From Chrysoperla carnea (taxonomy: Eukaryota > Arthropoda > Insecta > Neuroptera > Chrysopidae), in assembly GCF_905475395.1 (NCBI RefSeq), contig NC_058341.1, forward strand, positions 34,549,501 through 34,613,500: a DNA stretch of 64,000 bases. The letters run 5' to 3'. Position numbers and translations under genes: made by a program. The notes beneath the pieces are model-generated. The model was not told the origin of the DNA and made no database searches. It saw only the letters and a list, made by a program, of their open reading frames with translations. Position 1 is the first letter of the stretch. Each line of letters starts with the position of its first letter. Positions 24,975 through 35,595 of the stretch are shown here, piece by piece.

Positions 24975-25226
24975 CTAGAGACCAAACGCGTCAGACGATT
25001 TTGATGATTCTGACGCCAATTGATTTGTCTTAGTCTTGCGAGTGCTAATAAGTAATTGGCAGTAAATGAAAATGGAAAAATCAATATGGCGACCAACAGA
25101 CGTGTTGAAACGAAAATAATGAATTTCGGCGCAAGATGTCAAGTGGGATATCATTGAAAAGCTATTAAATAGACAAATCGATTAACGTAATAGTCGTTAA
25201 AATCGGTTCACGAGTTTGGTCTCTAG
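24975..25226. mobile_element. Small element with 13-base inverted ends, 252 bp
   Basis: CTAGAGACCAAAC at the left end and its exact reverse complement at the right end bound a segment less AT-rich than its flanks. It contains no open frame of note. The outermost CTAG may be part of the target site. A further 'GGACCAAACACACACAC' scrap lies just outside on the right. Confidence 0.5.
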
Positions 25227-25949
25227 AGCGCCTCAAAGGACCAAACACACACACATAGGCTGTAAATGAAAGTCCACAAACTGTGGTAAGTGGGGTAAAA
25301 AAAAAATTATTAAAAAATTCAAAAAACCCGACTGAGCAAATATAAACTGAACAGGGAAAAACAAGTACAGCAGTTCACATAAATACTTTAACTGTCGGGA
25401 CCCATTATTATGAAAATTCCAGCCGATGTAGATTTTAGTGGACCCAGACTGTTAAAATCGATATGTAAACTGCTTTACTTTCGGAATCGGAATCTTTTTG
25501 ACACACTCTGATAAAAAGACAGATGTCACAAATAAAAGTCTTGAATTATGGATGAAAATAAATAAATAAATTTTCTTCTAAATTCCTTTCTCTTTGTAAC
25601 TTTTTCCCTATGTAATTTCTATATTCTTCTGACACATCGTGTATAAAAAAAATAAGTACAATTTTTTAATATATTTGTTCTTTTTTGTGCTTTTATAAAT
25701 ATATTCGAAGCACGTATTTCATATGAATAACAAATTTATAATATTGAATCGTATTATCGAACTTGAATGCCTATTTCCTTGCAAATAATTGGATAATACA
25801 CATTTTAACTCGAACATACAAGTGTATTATAAAGGATTTAATATTCGTCAAATCTAGTATATTGGCTATTGTTTAATAATAAAGCAGGAAACACACATAC
25901 AGTAATACAAAGCTACTCGATTTCAAAATCTTCCTGTTTTATTAACCCC

Positions 25950-26160
25950 TGAAAAAAAAGGGGTGTTATAAGTTTGACTGCTATGCGCGTGTGTCTGTCT
26001 GTCTGTGGCATCGTAGCACTTAAACGGATGAACCGATTTGAATTTTTTTTTTGTTTTGTTTGAAAGGTAATTTAATTCAAATGCGAGTTTAGGGTTCTGT
26101 AGCCGAAAATTTGTTGGGGGTTTTTAAAATTTTGTAAATTTCACTTGTACACTATACATT
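25950..26160 (+). repeat. Family C dispersed repeat, copy 2
   Basis: Second long copy of the family at 21530-21870, including GTGTCTGTCTGTCTGTGGCA and ACTTAAACGGATGAACCGAT. Confidence 0.75.
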
Positions 26161-28500
26161 CAACTGTGTATAGAATAGAATATACCTTAATATACGCTAA
26201 TTTGACTCATGCGGATGTCACACTTCCCCATCTGTCGCGTACGTTCGAGGTGTTACTGTATGCTTTAAAACGATTTGTAATAGAGGTACCTACACAGTAA
26301 GAAATTTTCTTTGGATATCACTGTGTCAGTATCGTTGTGAACGCCATACTGTGTAGTGTATACTGTACTGAAGGAATAGTAACGTTAGCAATAATTATGA
26401 CGGATGATTCATTGCAGTATGGGTGTCAGGTCCATGCTGGTTGGTGATAGCCGCTATACTTCTGGTGTATAGCCCTATTCAATACTGAAATATTTATTAT
26501 GTTAACATAAATATCGTAAATAAATGTATCTGTCTCTATACCATGCCTGCATTGTCGTAAACGACATGTATTTCTGACCGTATGCCATAATGTCACGAAT
26601 TTTTCTTCTTATTCCGAGATGTTTATGTCGAAATTACAAAAAAAGTTTTCCAGGCTTGGCAATCCTACTTATAAGGGTAGTAATAATCAATAGTCAAAAG
26701 TTTATTTAAAATACACTGAACTTGTATCCAACACGCTTTAATTGGCTTGGCTCCAAACTATAATATAACTAACTAACTTTGTATTATTGTAAACAAACTT
26801 AATTTTCACTTTACCCAACTTATAATTATTATCGGTTTAAAACTTTGGTAATAAGTACAATTTCGATAACTATATTAAGTACATATGAGTTGTAGTTATG
26901 TCAACTGGTAACTAGTTGATATAATAAAGTCGAAAGTACACTATAGACAAGCTACTCAGATAATTTAGAGGAAGCGGTGGAAAAACAAATTAAATTGGAG
27001 TGTCCAAGAAACTAAATTAGGTAAATTTCATTAGAAGGATTTTTGTTTTATAATTACATTAAAAAAATATATAGTTTTAATTTATTAAATTTTATTAAAT
27101 AAAATTAATAATATTTTATATGAACTATACAAAGTAAAAAATTATTAAATGTATCTGAAAAATAACCTTGTTTAAACGGGCGATAAACTTTACATGGCCT
27201 ATAAGTATCACACAAAAATGAGTCAGTTGAAGCGGGATTTGTTTTGGCCAACCCATTTTTTTGTTGTTGGTATTTTTCATTTATTTAACAAAATATAACA
27301 TACCTACATTTTAAATATATAACAGATTGTTATGGTCATGTTGAATTGTGTTTCGAGAATTCAATGCGTGACGTCATACCACGTGACTTCTAACATTGAA
27401 CGTTTAGCGCGAATTTTGAAGGCCATATTTTCACATGCGTGTTGAAATTGAACATGCATATAAAACACTTGGAATATATAATTTAAATTTCTCTACTTTT
27501 AACTTTTCGCAATTTAATAAAAATCAATTCATTAATTGTAAAAATAATTTATTAAAAAAATTAAATTTGCTCAATTTAGAAAAGAAAAAAATTTATTTAA
27601 TATGGTTTTCTAAATTTTGAAAAGAAAAACATAATAATTTCACATGGTATTCCTATTGATCAATCAATTTTAGCAAAAACACGTGTATACTTAATTAGCT
27701 TAGAATAATCTTGGCATAGCTTACCTTAGTTAAGAGATGAAAAAAATTGCTTAAATAATATCAAATATATATTCAATTAATTCTCTAGATTGTCTTAGTG
27801 ACTAAATTCACACTTAACTTAAATATTGTAGTTGTATATTATCAAGTTTTATTGCTTTTTATTAAATATTGCTTTAACTTATTAATTTGAAAATTTATTG
27901 CAATATTATAACGAACAAAATTATAAATTGCTTTTTAATTTAAATTTTTATTTTAAGAATATTTAATTTAACAGTTAAAATATGATTTGTTTTACGAAAA
28001 TTTTCTTCCGAAATTTTATCTCTTTTTATAATTTTTTTAAGTAAATTGTTTTATACTGACTAAATCAATAAATCCATTACCATAAAACTCTTTATAAATG
28101 ATATTTCTAAACAAATTATGATATTTAAAATGTTTATAAAAAAATTTAAATGGATTAATTAAATTAAATATATTTTTATTATTTAATTGCGCAAGCGTAT
28201 AAACAAATTACACTTGTAGCACGTGTTATTATTTGATAATCATTTAATGACACTTAAGATACATTAATAATAATTAATATAATTTAAATTAAAAAATTAT
28301 TTTAAAATTTTATTTTTAATTGTTTGTGAAATATAACAATGGTACAATTTATTAACGAGATATTAAAATATAATTTTTATGAAATATTAAAAATGTAGAA
28401 ATATTTAACAATTATTTTGATTGATTTATTGAAAAAATATAATATTATTTCATACACAAAATGATTAAATAATAATTAACAAGTAAATAACACCACTTAT
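26161..28500. other. No gene seen; very AT-rich from 27.4 kb
   Basis: From about 27440 to 28500 the sequence is almost only A and T. A CRE-like TGACGTCA (27369-27376) and an E-box CACGTG (27380-27385) lie four bases apart near 27.37 kb, with no gene next to them. Confidence 0.5.
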
Positions 28501-28860
28501 ACACAAGGATCAACAGACATTTATATTGGTAGTACACAATAATACCACGAGATCGCGCACGCCTCATTCCCGGACTAAATGTATATATAAATATGTGGTA
28601 GTGTATGTATATTATATATATATTTGTATGAACCAACGAAAGCGTCTATCCCCGGGTGCACATCAAACACATGGATATTACATATACATAGTATCAGGCT
28701 TGCTTGCTCCCTCTGCCGAATACCTACCTAGAATCTGGGAAAACGTTTAGAGAAGAAAATCATTCGTCAGCTTCACGATTCGCTCTCGATTCGTTTCATA
28801 ACAAAACTGTATATTCTCTCTGTGTGTATCATATTCTATATAGAAATTCTCTACTACCAC
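28501..28860. other. Unexplained segment of higher GC
   Basis: About 360 bases with CG-containing words (GATCGCGCACGCC, TCCCCGGGTG) inside a very AT-rich stretch, and TATA-like tracts on both strands. The open frames here are short and lack domains. A promoter or an untranslated first exon is possible but unproven. Confidence 0.25.
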
Positions 28861-29940
28861 AATCGATAATCATTTATTTTAAATGTTACATCTTTTTCTC
28901 ATATATTATTTATCACATTGCACTGTTTTTTATTATTTGTAAATATTATATAGAATTGGTATTTTCTTATCTCAAAAGAAAGTATTTTATTCATTTTCTT
29001 TTGTGTGTGTGTGTGTATGAATAAAAGAGAAATTTAAGTACGTTATTATATCGATCCTTTAGAAAGTTTGTCCTATTAACCCAAATTTTGTTGTTAAGTG
29101 GGTTTTTTTGAAGGTGAAGTGGCGTGTTAACGCTCGAAATAAGTGTGGTTGAAACTTTGGGCGTGAAATAAATACATGTGTATAAAGAAACCATACTAAT
29201 TTACAACAATATTGTTCAAATGAATTTACAATCTAGTAACAAAAGCATATCAATGAAATAAGTGAATTTCTAGACCTTTGCTATTTTTCTAAAATTAAGG
29301 AGTTTAATAATTGCCAGGTTCCTCGGAGACAAAAGTGAGAAAATGGGGAAATCTATATGTACGATTCTAAAACAGAATTTTCAAATTATCTGAAGTTGAA
29401 GCACTTTTATCTACGTCCGTGAGATAAGAACTACTTTTGTCCCTCATTTTGAGTGCGAAAAATAGTTTATTACCGCATTCATTTTCTTTACCACACTAAT
29501 TTTTGCATTACCACATTCATTTTCAACTAGTCAAATTAGCCAAATTACCGTCAAAATCTAAAGTAATAAACAAGTTACTATGTTAACTCTTTTAATGTTC
29601 TATTTTTCTTAATAACTCATGACAAATTTTAAATTATAATTATTTTCACATTTTAGAAGCGTAGATAAAGTTTTGTACGATTCACGTGTGATAATGCATT
29701 ATTAATGTATGCACTTATGAGATTTTTCAGCTCATGGTACGCACTCGTTGTGCAAATTTTGAATGCGTACGTTAATAATGCTGTCCTGTATCCTACTTGT
29801 ATCATAAATAACTATTATCTCCCAAAAATCACAAGCCTACCTAAGAATTTTTTTGGCTGTATTATAGATTTTTGTATCCAAAAATAACTTAAATAAAAAT
29901 AATTTTAATAATAATAATTGATTGTTGTTTTTTTTGTTCG
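28861..29940. other. Spacer beyond the 3' end of SP1; no gene seen
   Basis: AT-rich DNA with a GT microsatellite at about 29003-29017 and short open frames without domains. Confidence 0.55.
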
Positions 29941-29946
29941 TTTATT
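29941..29946 (-). terminator. Poly(A) signal of SP1
   Basis: AATAAA on the minus strand, about 17 bases after the SP1 stop codon. This gives a very short 3' untranslated region, as in the other cluster genes. Confidence 0.55.
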
Positions 29947-29963
29947 AAATATTAATTCATAAT

Positions 29964-32900
29964 TTATGCTGATTTCATTGTGTTCTTAATCCAGTCCAAG
30001 TATTTCGCTACATTTGTATATACAATTGGTTCGTATTCATAACAGCCTTGATTTCCAAAAGATGTAATTCCAGCAACAACGGGTCTTCCATTCTGCAAAA
30101 CAATTAATATTTCTAATCAGTACTTTTTCGAGGTTGAGGCTGATAAAACACAAGTGAAATAATTGCATAGAAATCTTCCATGAATAAAACATTATCGAAA
30201 ATTCGAGTGTAGAAGAAAAATTATGATTCAAAATCATGTTATTTTAAGTTGCGTACACAGGTTTGTCATAATGTATTTTTGTAATTATACGTTTGCCATA
30301 TTGTATAGGTCTATGGAGATATCCATAAAATATGACACTATGCCAAATTTCATCTTTTTTAACTACCGTTCCCCCAACCCCCTTTGTCACCCTGTGTAAT
30401 TTTTTATGCAAACGTACAAGAAAAGACAAAAGTTAAAATGAAATTGGCAACGAATTGCAATCACGGTTCGCTACGCCAAGCAATATCCACCTTCTACCTT
30501 TTTGTGTTACGTATTTTTATTGTTCCTATTCACACCACACTTTTTTATTTAATAATATAACCACAATAAAAGATATATTACATTTTCCCAAAAAAATATT
30601 TGAACGTTTCCGCGAAAGCTTAACAAAATCCGAATAATCATTTTCAAGATTTGCGATGACATATGCATAGGCTGATTCAATGTGGATGAATTCAAATCAT
30701 TAAAAAAACTGTTTCATTTTGCTTGGCGTAAATACAAAACTAATCATACCGATTGCTAACAACATTGAAATTTACAGGGACAATTTTTTTTATGGGATAG
30801 GAAGCGCCTATCCGAGGTTGCTAGGGACCCTTATTCTCTCTTTTGGTAAGTATTATCTTATTATCTACTAAATTTTTGCTCTTTTGTCATCATCTTTGCT
30901 GTACAAAGATTTGAAAATTTGAAATATTTCATAACAGCTTTCTCACATAAAATAGATATTGCAATTTAATATTCTTACTTCTTTTAGTAGGAATGGACCG
31001 CCAGAATCTCCAGCGCATGCATTTTCTTTGGAGCCATAGCCAAGACAAATTTGTTTATCTGTTATTACTTGTTTGAAAAATGTTGCACAATCTGAAATAT
31101 ATAATATTTTCTCATAAAGTTTTTTTAAAAAATATACAAATCGAGTAAAAATAATATAAATAATAGTTTAAGAATAAAAATCATGAGTGTAATGAATTGC
31201 GTTCGAAGTAACTTTGGGTTTGGTACTGAGACCAATATTAAGAAAACAAGCCGTGGTTAGGGTCTGATGCGACCCTTGAGGTTTGTGATCAAGGTTTGGA
31301 GGGTCCACACGAATAACTGTCCAACATAATAAATAGTTTAAAACAAAGGAACAAACCGAATATTATGAAATTCTTTTCGGATCATATTGCCGTTAATATG
31401 GCTTTTTTTTAAATTCGCCCGACTCGAAACGAGTTGACCGAATGTTTTAAACTTGTTTTCGGGTCATATTTCTTGTTAATACGCTTCGATCGACCTCAAC
31501 AGAGTCGATATCATTTTACCGTTACACTGAAAACAACTGGGTTAAACCAGACTCCTCAATTTTCAAATTCTCTATTGTTTGATATATTACCAGAATTTTT
31601 GGACACTGGAACGGTGGCTTCTAAAAGATATCTAGATGAAACAGATTCGTCATTATTAATTGCTCCAAAACCAATAATTTGTCCGCTTCCACTTGGAACA
31701 AATGATGCTGATGGTAAATTAATTTTTTGTACACTTGCAGACCATTTCAACGGCGATTCTAATTTTAATAGAGCAATATCTTCGACTATAAGAGGGCTGA
31801 AATTATAATCAATTAATAAAAGAATTTTAAATTAAAGCAGTGAGAACATGCAAATAAAAACAAATAAAAAAAAGTAACGATTTGAACTTATCAAAATTTG
31901 TTTGTGTAATAATAAATAACAATAATTTCTGAATAACTTCTAGTCTAAAATAAGCGATTTTTTTTACTTTGTCGACCAAAAAGAATATTAATGAAAAATG
32001 ACTATATCGCTGGCACACATACAACCTATTCGTTGTGGGCGTAGTCATGGTAAGGCCAATAAAATCGATGCCAGCGCTTCCAGTGAAAAATTTTGGCAAT
32101 AAAGAGGCTGTTATGACTAATTTGCAATTCTTTACATGTTAATGTTATAGAAAATTTCAAATTAAAATTATTGAAAAGCACTAATTAATTAAACTTAATG
32201 CATTAAAAATTGTGAAAATAAGAAATCAAATTGCACAAATATTATTTTTCAATTGTAAATTATCATAATTATTTATTTAAATTTGTGAGAAAATAATACA
32301 TATTAAATTTTCAATGTAAGTCATAACTGCTATCCATACAATTATATATGCATCCATACAATTCTATAATTAAAGTAGTGTATCCTTACCATGGAAACGC
32401 CTCCAATAAAACTCACGCACGGTGCGAATATATTTGTTTATTCAATAAGTTTCTCACACAGATTTTATCATGAGCATTGAATTTAATATTTCCACTTACC
32501 TCATTGCAAAAGATTCATGCAAATGAACCTCTTTTACTTTAACCATTTGCGATGGTGGGGCATAGCTGAATGCATCAGGTGTACCAGAATTCACATAAAG
32601 ATTATCAGTGGTCTGATCTTTTTCAAAGCAATGAGCAGCAGTTAAAATCCATGATTTGTCGAGAATAACACCACCACAAAATTTACTAACGCCATTTACC
32701 ATTTGACCTAAATATTAAAAAAAAGTTAGGTACAAATACCCAAATTATATAATTTATTTGAAAATTTTTACCATCTTGTTCAATTTCAATAGTCCTTTGA
32801 ACTGAAACTTGGTATGGAAACTGTTGGGGTGCAGCTCTTGTACCATGTAAAATTCTGTCATCACCACCCGCCTTTTCAGTTGTAGGAGCACCTACAAAGA

Positions 32901-33028
32901 ATTAAAATTTCATAGAATTAAAAATAATAATTAAAATTTAATATAATTTAATGTTTTCCAATATTTAAGTACTTACAACTAATTCCTACAATTACGAGTC
33001 CTAAAATAAACACCTTGGTAAGGATCAT
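29964..33028 (-). CDS. SP1: secreted S1-family serine protease, 275 aa, 6 exons
   Basis: Exons in transcript order: 33028-32977, 32891-32772, 32707-32500, 31796-31591, 31091-30979, 30092-29964 (stop TAA). All introns are GT..AG and the joined frame is open (828 nt), with phases 1,1,2,1,0. The product starts with a hydrophobic signal peptide (about residues 1-18), then a short propeptide ending DDR, with cleavage predicted at Arg30-Ile31 (ILHG). The triad is His83 in LTAAHC, Asp133 in EDIALLKL and Ser225 in GDSGGP. The six fold cysteines (chymotrypsin 42-58, 168-182, 191-220) are present. Residue 189 is Asn219, and residue 226 is Ile (in EPIVYTNV). This is a standard length for a one-domain secreted zymogen. 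It should hydrolyse peptide bonds outside the cell; gut digestion is likely but inferred. Introns 3-5 (0.5-0.9 kb) hold dispersed repeats. It is the only cluster member on this strand. Confidence 0.93.
32024..32195 (+). repeat. Dispersed repeat in SP1 intron 3 (copy of 5870-6001)
   Basis: Shares with 5870-6001 the ordered blocks ATTCGTTGTG, GCGTAGTCATGGTA, CCAGCGCTTCC or a close variant, TTCTTTACATGTTAATGTTA and CACTAATTAATTAA. This copy has about 30 extra bases in the middle. It has no coding capacity. The repeat lies inside the intron that separates the His and Asp exons of SP1. Confidence 0.8.
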
Positions 33029-33083
33029 TTTTAATATTTACTAAGTTCTAAATTTAAAAATGTATTTTTTTAAGTGCTTTCTT

Positions 33084-33091
33084 TTTATATA
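33084..33091 (-). promoter_or_regulatory. TATA box of SP1
   Basis: TATATAAA on the minus strand, about 56 bases before the SP1 start codon. This predicts transcription starting near 33057 and a 5' leader of about 30 bases. It is a motif match only, but its place before a gene of this kind is typical. Confidence 0.5.
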
Positions 33092-33777
33092 AACAGCAAT
33101 TTTTGAATTTTTACGGGTCATTTATTTTCATTGACCTTTAGTTCAAGAGTAATGTCATTGAAAGATAAGTCCATCGAATGTTATAAAATAAATATAAAAA
33201 TATTTTGAATATATTTTTTTCATCAAACTTATTTTTATCCAATTTTTTGTGCTTAAGGTTCCGTATTATAATTATTCTTAAACAGTAAGGGTAATGTTGG
33301 TAATTTTCGAACAAATTTGATTCTTAGAATATTATAGTAAAGGCGTTTTTTAATGTAGACTCCGTTTTCACCAGATTTTAAGAGAAAAAAGTCGAAAATA
33401 TTGTTGTAAAAAGAAACTTTAATCTATGAATTATTTTAGAAACAAAATTTACCAAATCCCCGTTAAAATGCCAAAAAGCAGAAAATACATTGAACATTTT
33501 GATAATCAACAGAAAGCTTACGACATGTTTATAATAGTCAAAGATAATTTTAATGGATCAAACTCTTTGCAGATCTGTAGATAATAATGAACATTTATCA
33601 TCACATCGAAAATTTTTTAAAAATGTTAAAGTTAGAACAAATTTAAGTAACTTGTTTGAAAAACACTTTGTTTGTTTTTAATTTACAAATAAATACAGAA
33701 CCTCAGTGTTGGGAACCAATTTCCGCTTGACCGATAGCTTAGTAACAATTTTTTTTAATTTGAAAATCATATAATTA
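33092..33777. promoter_or_regulatory. Shared upstream region between SP1 and SP2
   Basis: About 690 bases between the opposed TATA boxes of SP1 (minus) and SP2 (plus). The sequence is AT-rich and has no open frame. Any enhancer here could serve both genes, so co-regulation is an inference from the head-to-head layout. I see no specific factor site I would defend. Confidence 0.45.
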
Positions 33778-33785
33778 TATATAAA
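33778..33785 (+). promoter_or_regulatory. TATA box of SP2
   Basis: TATATAAA 47 bases before the SP2 start codon. A start of transcription about 30 bases further on leaves a leader of only about 15 bases. Confidence 0.5.
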
Positions 33786-33824
33786 TTAAAAAATTGACTG
33801 TCTCTTAATTATATTGAGGGCAAT

Positions 33825-35555
33825 ATGTTGCGTTTTAACTGTGTTGCTTTTGTTAGCCTCGCCATTATTGGCGTTGCTTTAAGTATGTGTCATTTTAGAA
33901 ATAAAATGTTTTTTACAATTCGATGCAAAACTTATAATATTTTTTTAAATTTTTAGGTGCTCCAAGCACTACACCATCTGACGGAGATGATAGAATCTTA
34001 CATGGACGAAAAGTGGACCAATTAGAACACCCTTATCAAGTTTCTCTCCAATATGTGAAAGGTATTTTAATTTTTTTTTTATGTAGATATAAATTATTTT
34101 AGCATTAAACTATTAAATCTTAAAATATTTCAAAATAATAATTAGAAGGAATATAAATATGTGTAGTTCAAATGTTAATAAAATGCCAACACTAATCAAG
34201 GCCTAAAAATGGACCCTAAAATTTTGCTTTAATTTCTGCTCCCACGGAAAATTTTGATATTTACGAAAAATTGTTTTAAACAAAAGTTGTTTATTTTTAA
34301 TGAGGGATTATTTCTACAATTAAACTTTGTTCTCTCTCTTACGGCTTACAAGATGGGTCCTAAGGCTGAATTATCCTATGTTGATAATTTACGAAATCAA
34401 ACTCACTTTTTACGACTTGTGCACAGTGCCGACAGACGGACAGACGTACGGAAAAATGTAAAACTAATTTGGTCAGACTAAATTAACATTAGTGTACTTT
34501 GATATATATTCCATACAAACACAATGCAGGGTATAAAAACTACTTGAATTTATAGAAAGTAGACTAATAGCTAATTGCTGAAAATACACTAAAATTCTTA
34601 AATAAAAAGTTAAAATATTTTATACGATTTTATAGGCGAAAGAGTGGGGAAATTCTGTGGTGGTGTCATTTTGAATAAAAACTACGTTTTAACTGCTGCT
34701 CATTGTTTTATGGGCGAAAAACGTGATACACATATCAACGCTGGTGTAAAAGATGCATTCGATTACAGCCCACCATCACAATTCATTAAAGTTGCCGAAG
34801 TTATGCTAAATGATAAATGGGATCCAAACACTGCAATAGGCGATATTGCATTATTAAAACTTGAAACTCCATTGAAAATGACACCAACAGTTCAACCTAT
34901 TCAATTGCCATCAAAAGGATATAAAGCATCTGGTGTAGGTGAAATCATTGGATGGGGTGCCATTAATAATGATGAAACAGCCTCATCAAGGGAATTATTG
35001 AGTGCAACTGTTCCAGTTTCCAATCCATCAGGTATTAATAGACAATATTTTGATTTATTACGCACTCTGCAGGAATAATTTTTCTTACCAGCTTATCAGA
35101 ATGCGATCTTGAATTTAACTTTTCAAAAGTGGAAATTTTTATCTGATTTTTGCCATTGTTGCTTATAATGAGGCGTTACCCTGCGGAGTGGCGTGCTATA
35201 TGAATTTAATCAACGTTTTATTAATCGATTTTTATTTTTTATCAATATAGATTGCAGAAAATTCAGAAATTTCCGTAATAACAACCAACTTTGTTTAGCA
35301 GCCAATGTTAAATACAATGCATGTGCTGGCGATTCTGGTGGTGGATTTATCCAAAAAAATGTAAGCGAATTCATACATTTTATCCTATTTCTGAAAACAT
35401 AAAATTTATCTTTTAATTTGATTTAGGCGTCTGGAAAACCCATAGTAGCTGGTATTACATCGTTTGGTGCTGAAGGTTGCTACGAAAAGGAACCAATTGT
35501 ATATACGGAAGTAGCTGGATACCTTGACTGGATTGAACAAAATATAAAAAATTAA
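33825..35555 (+). CDS. SP2: secreted S1-family serine protease, 265 aa, 5 exons
   Basis: Exons: 33825-33882, 33957-34061, 34636-35031, 35251-35360, 35427-35555 (stop TAA); 798 nt, all introns GT..AG, phases 1,1,1,0. Signal peptide about residues 1-20; activation predicted at Arg32-Ile33 (DDR then ILHG). Triad: His77 (LTAAHC), Asp124 (GDIALLKL), Ser215. Residue 189 is Asn209; residue 226 is Ile. Two features set it apart. The large central exon lacks the phase-2 intron that splits the His and Asp exons in the other five genes. The active-site loop reads GDSGGG, with Gly in place of the near-invariant Pro198. The rest of the fold is intact, so I treat it as a working gene, though Pro198 loss could weaken activity. 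Intron 2 (34062-34635) carries a family B repeat. AATAAA lies 35 bases past the stop. Confidence 0.93.
34270..34545 (+). repeat. Family B dispersed repeat inside SP2 intron 2
   Basis: Diverged copy of the repeat also seen at 6120-6560 and, inverted, at 15885-16452. Shared landmarks in order: AAAGTTGTTTATTTTTA, CTTACAAGATGGGTCCTA, GCCGACAGACGGACAGAC and a terminal GGGTATAAAAAC. It lies fully within the intron. It contains a spurious open frame with no sign of being protein coding. Confidence 0.75.
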
Positions 35556-35589
35556 ACTATTTATTTGTAAATATAGAAAATAGATATTC

Positions 35590-35595
35590 AATAAA
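35590..35595 (+). terminator. Poly(A) signal of SP2
   Basis: AATAAA 35 bases after the SP2 stop codon, followed by an AT-rich stretch. It fits a short 3' untranslated region. Confidence 0.6.

Noticed and set aside
1-29950. CRISPR array, bacterial operon or intact transposase
   Set aside because: Repeats are dispersed or simple tandem without regular spacers, and no transposase or reverse-transcriptase frame of useful length exists.
31434-31808. 124-codon plus-strand frame
   Set aside because: It overlaps exon 4 of SP1 on the opposite strand and is a shadow of that exon.
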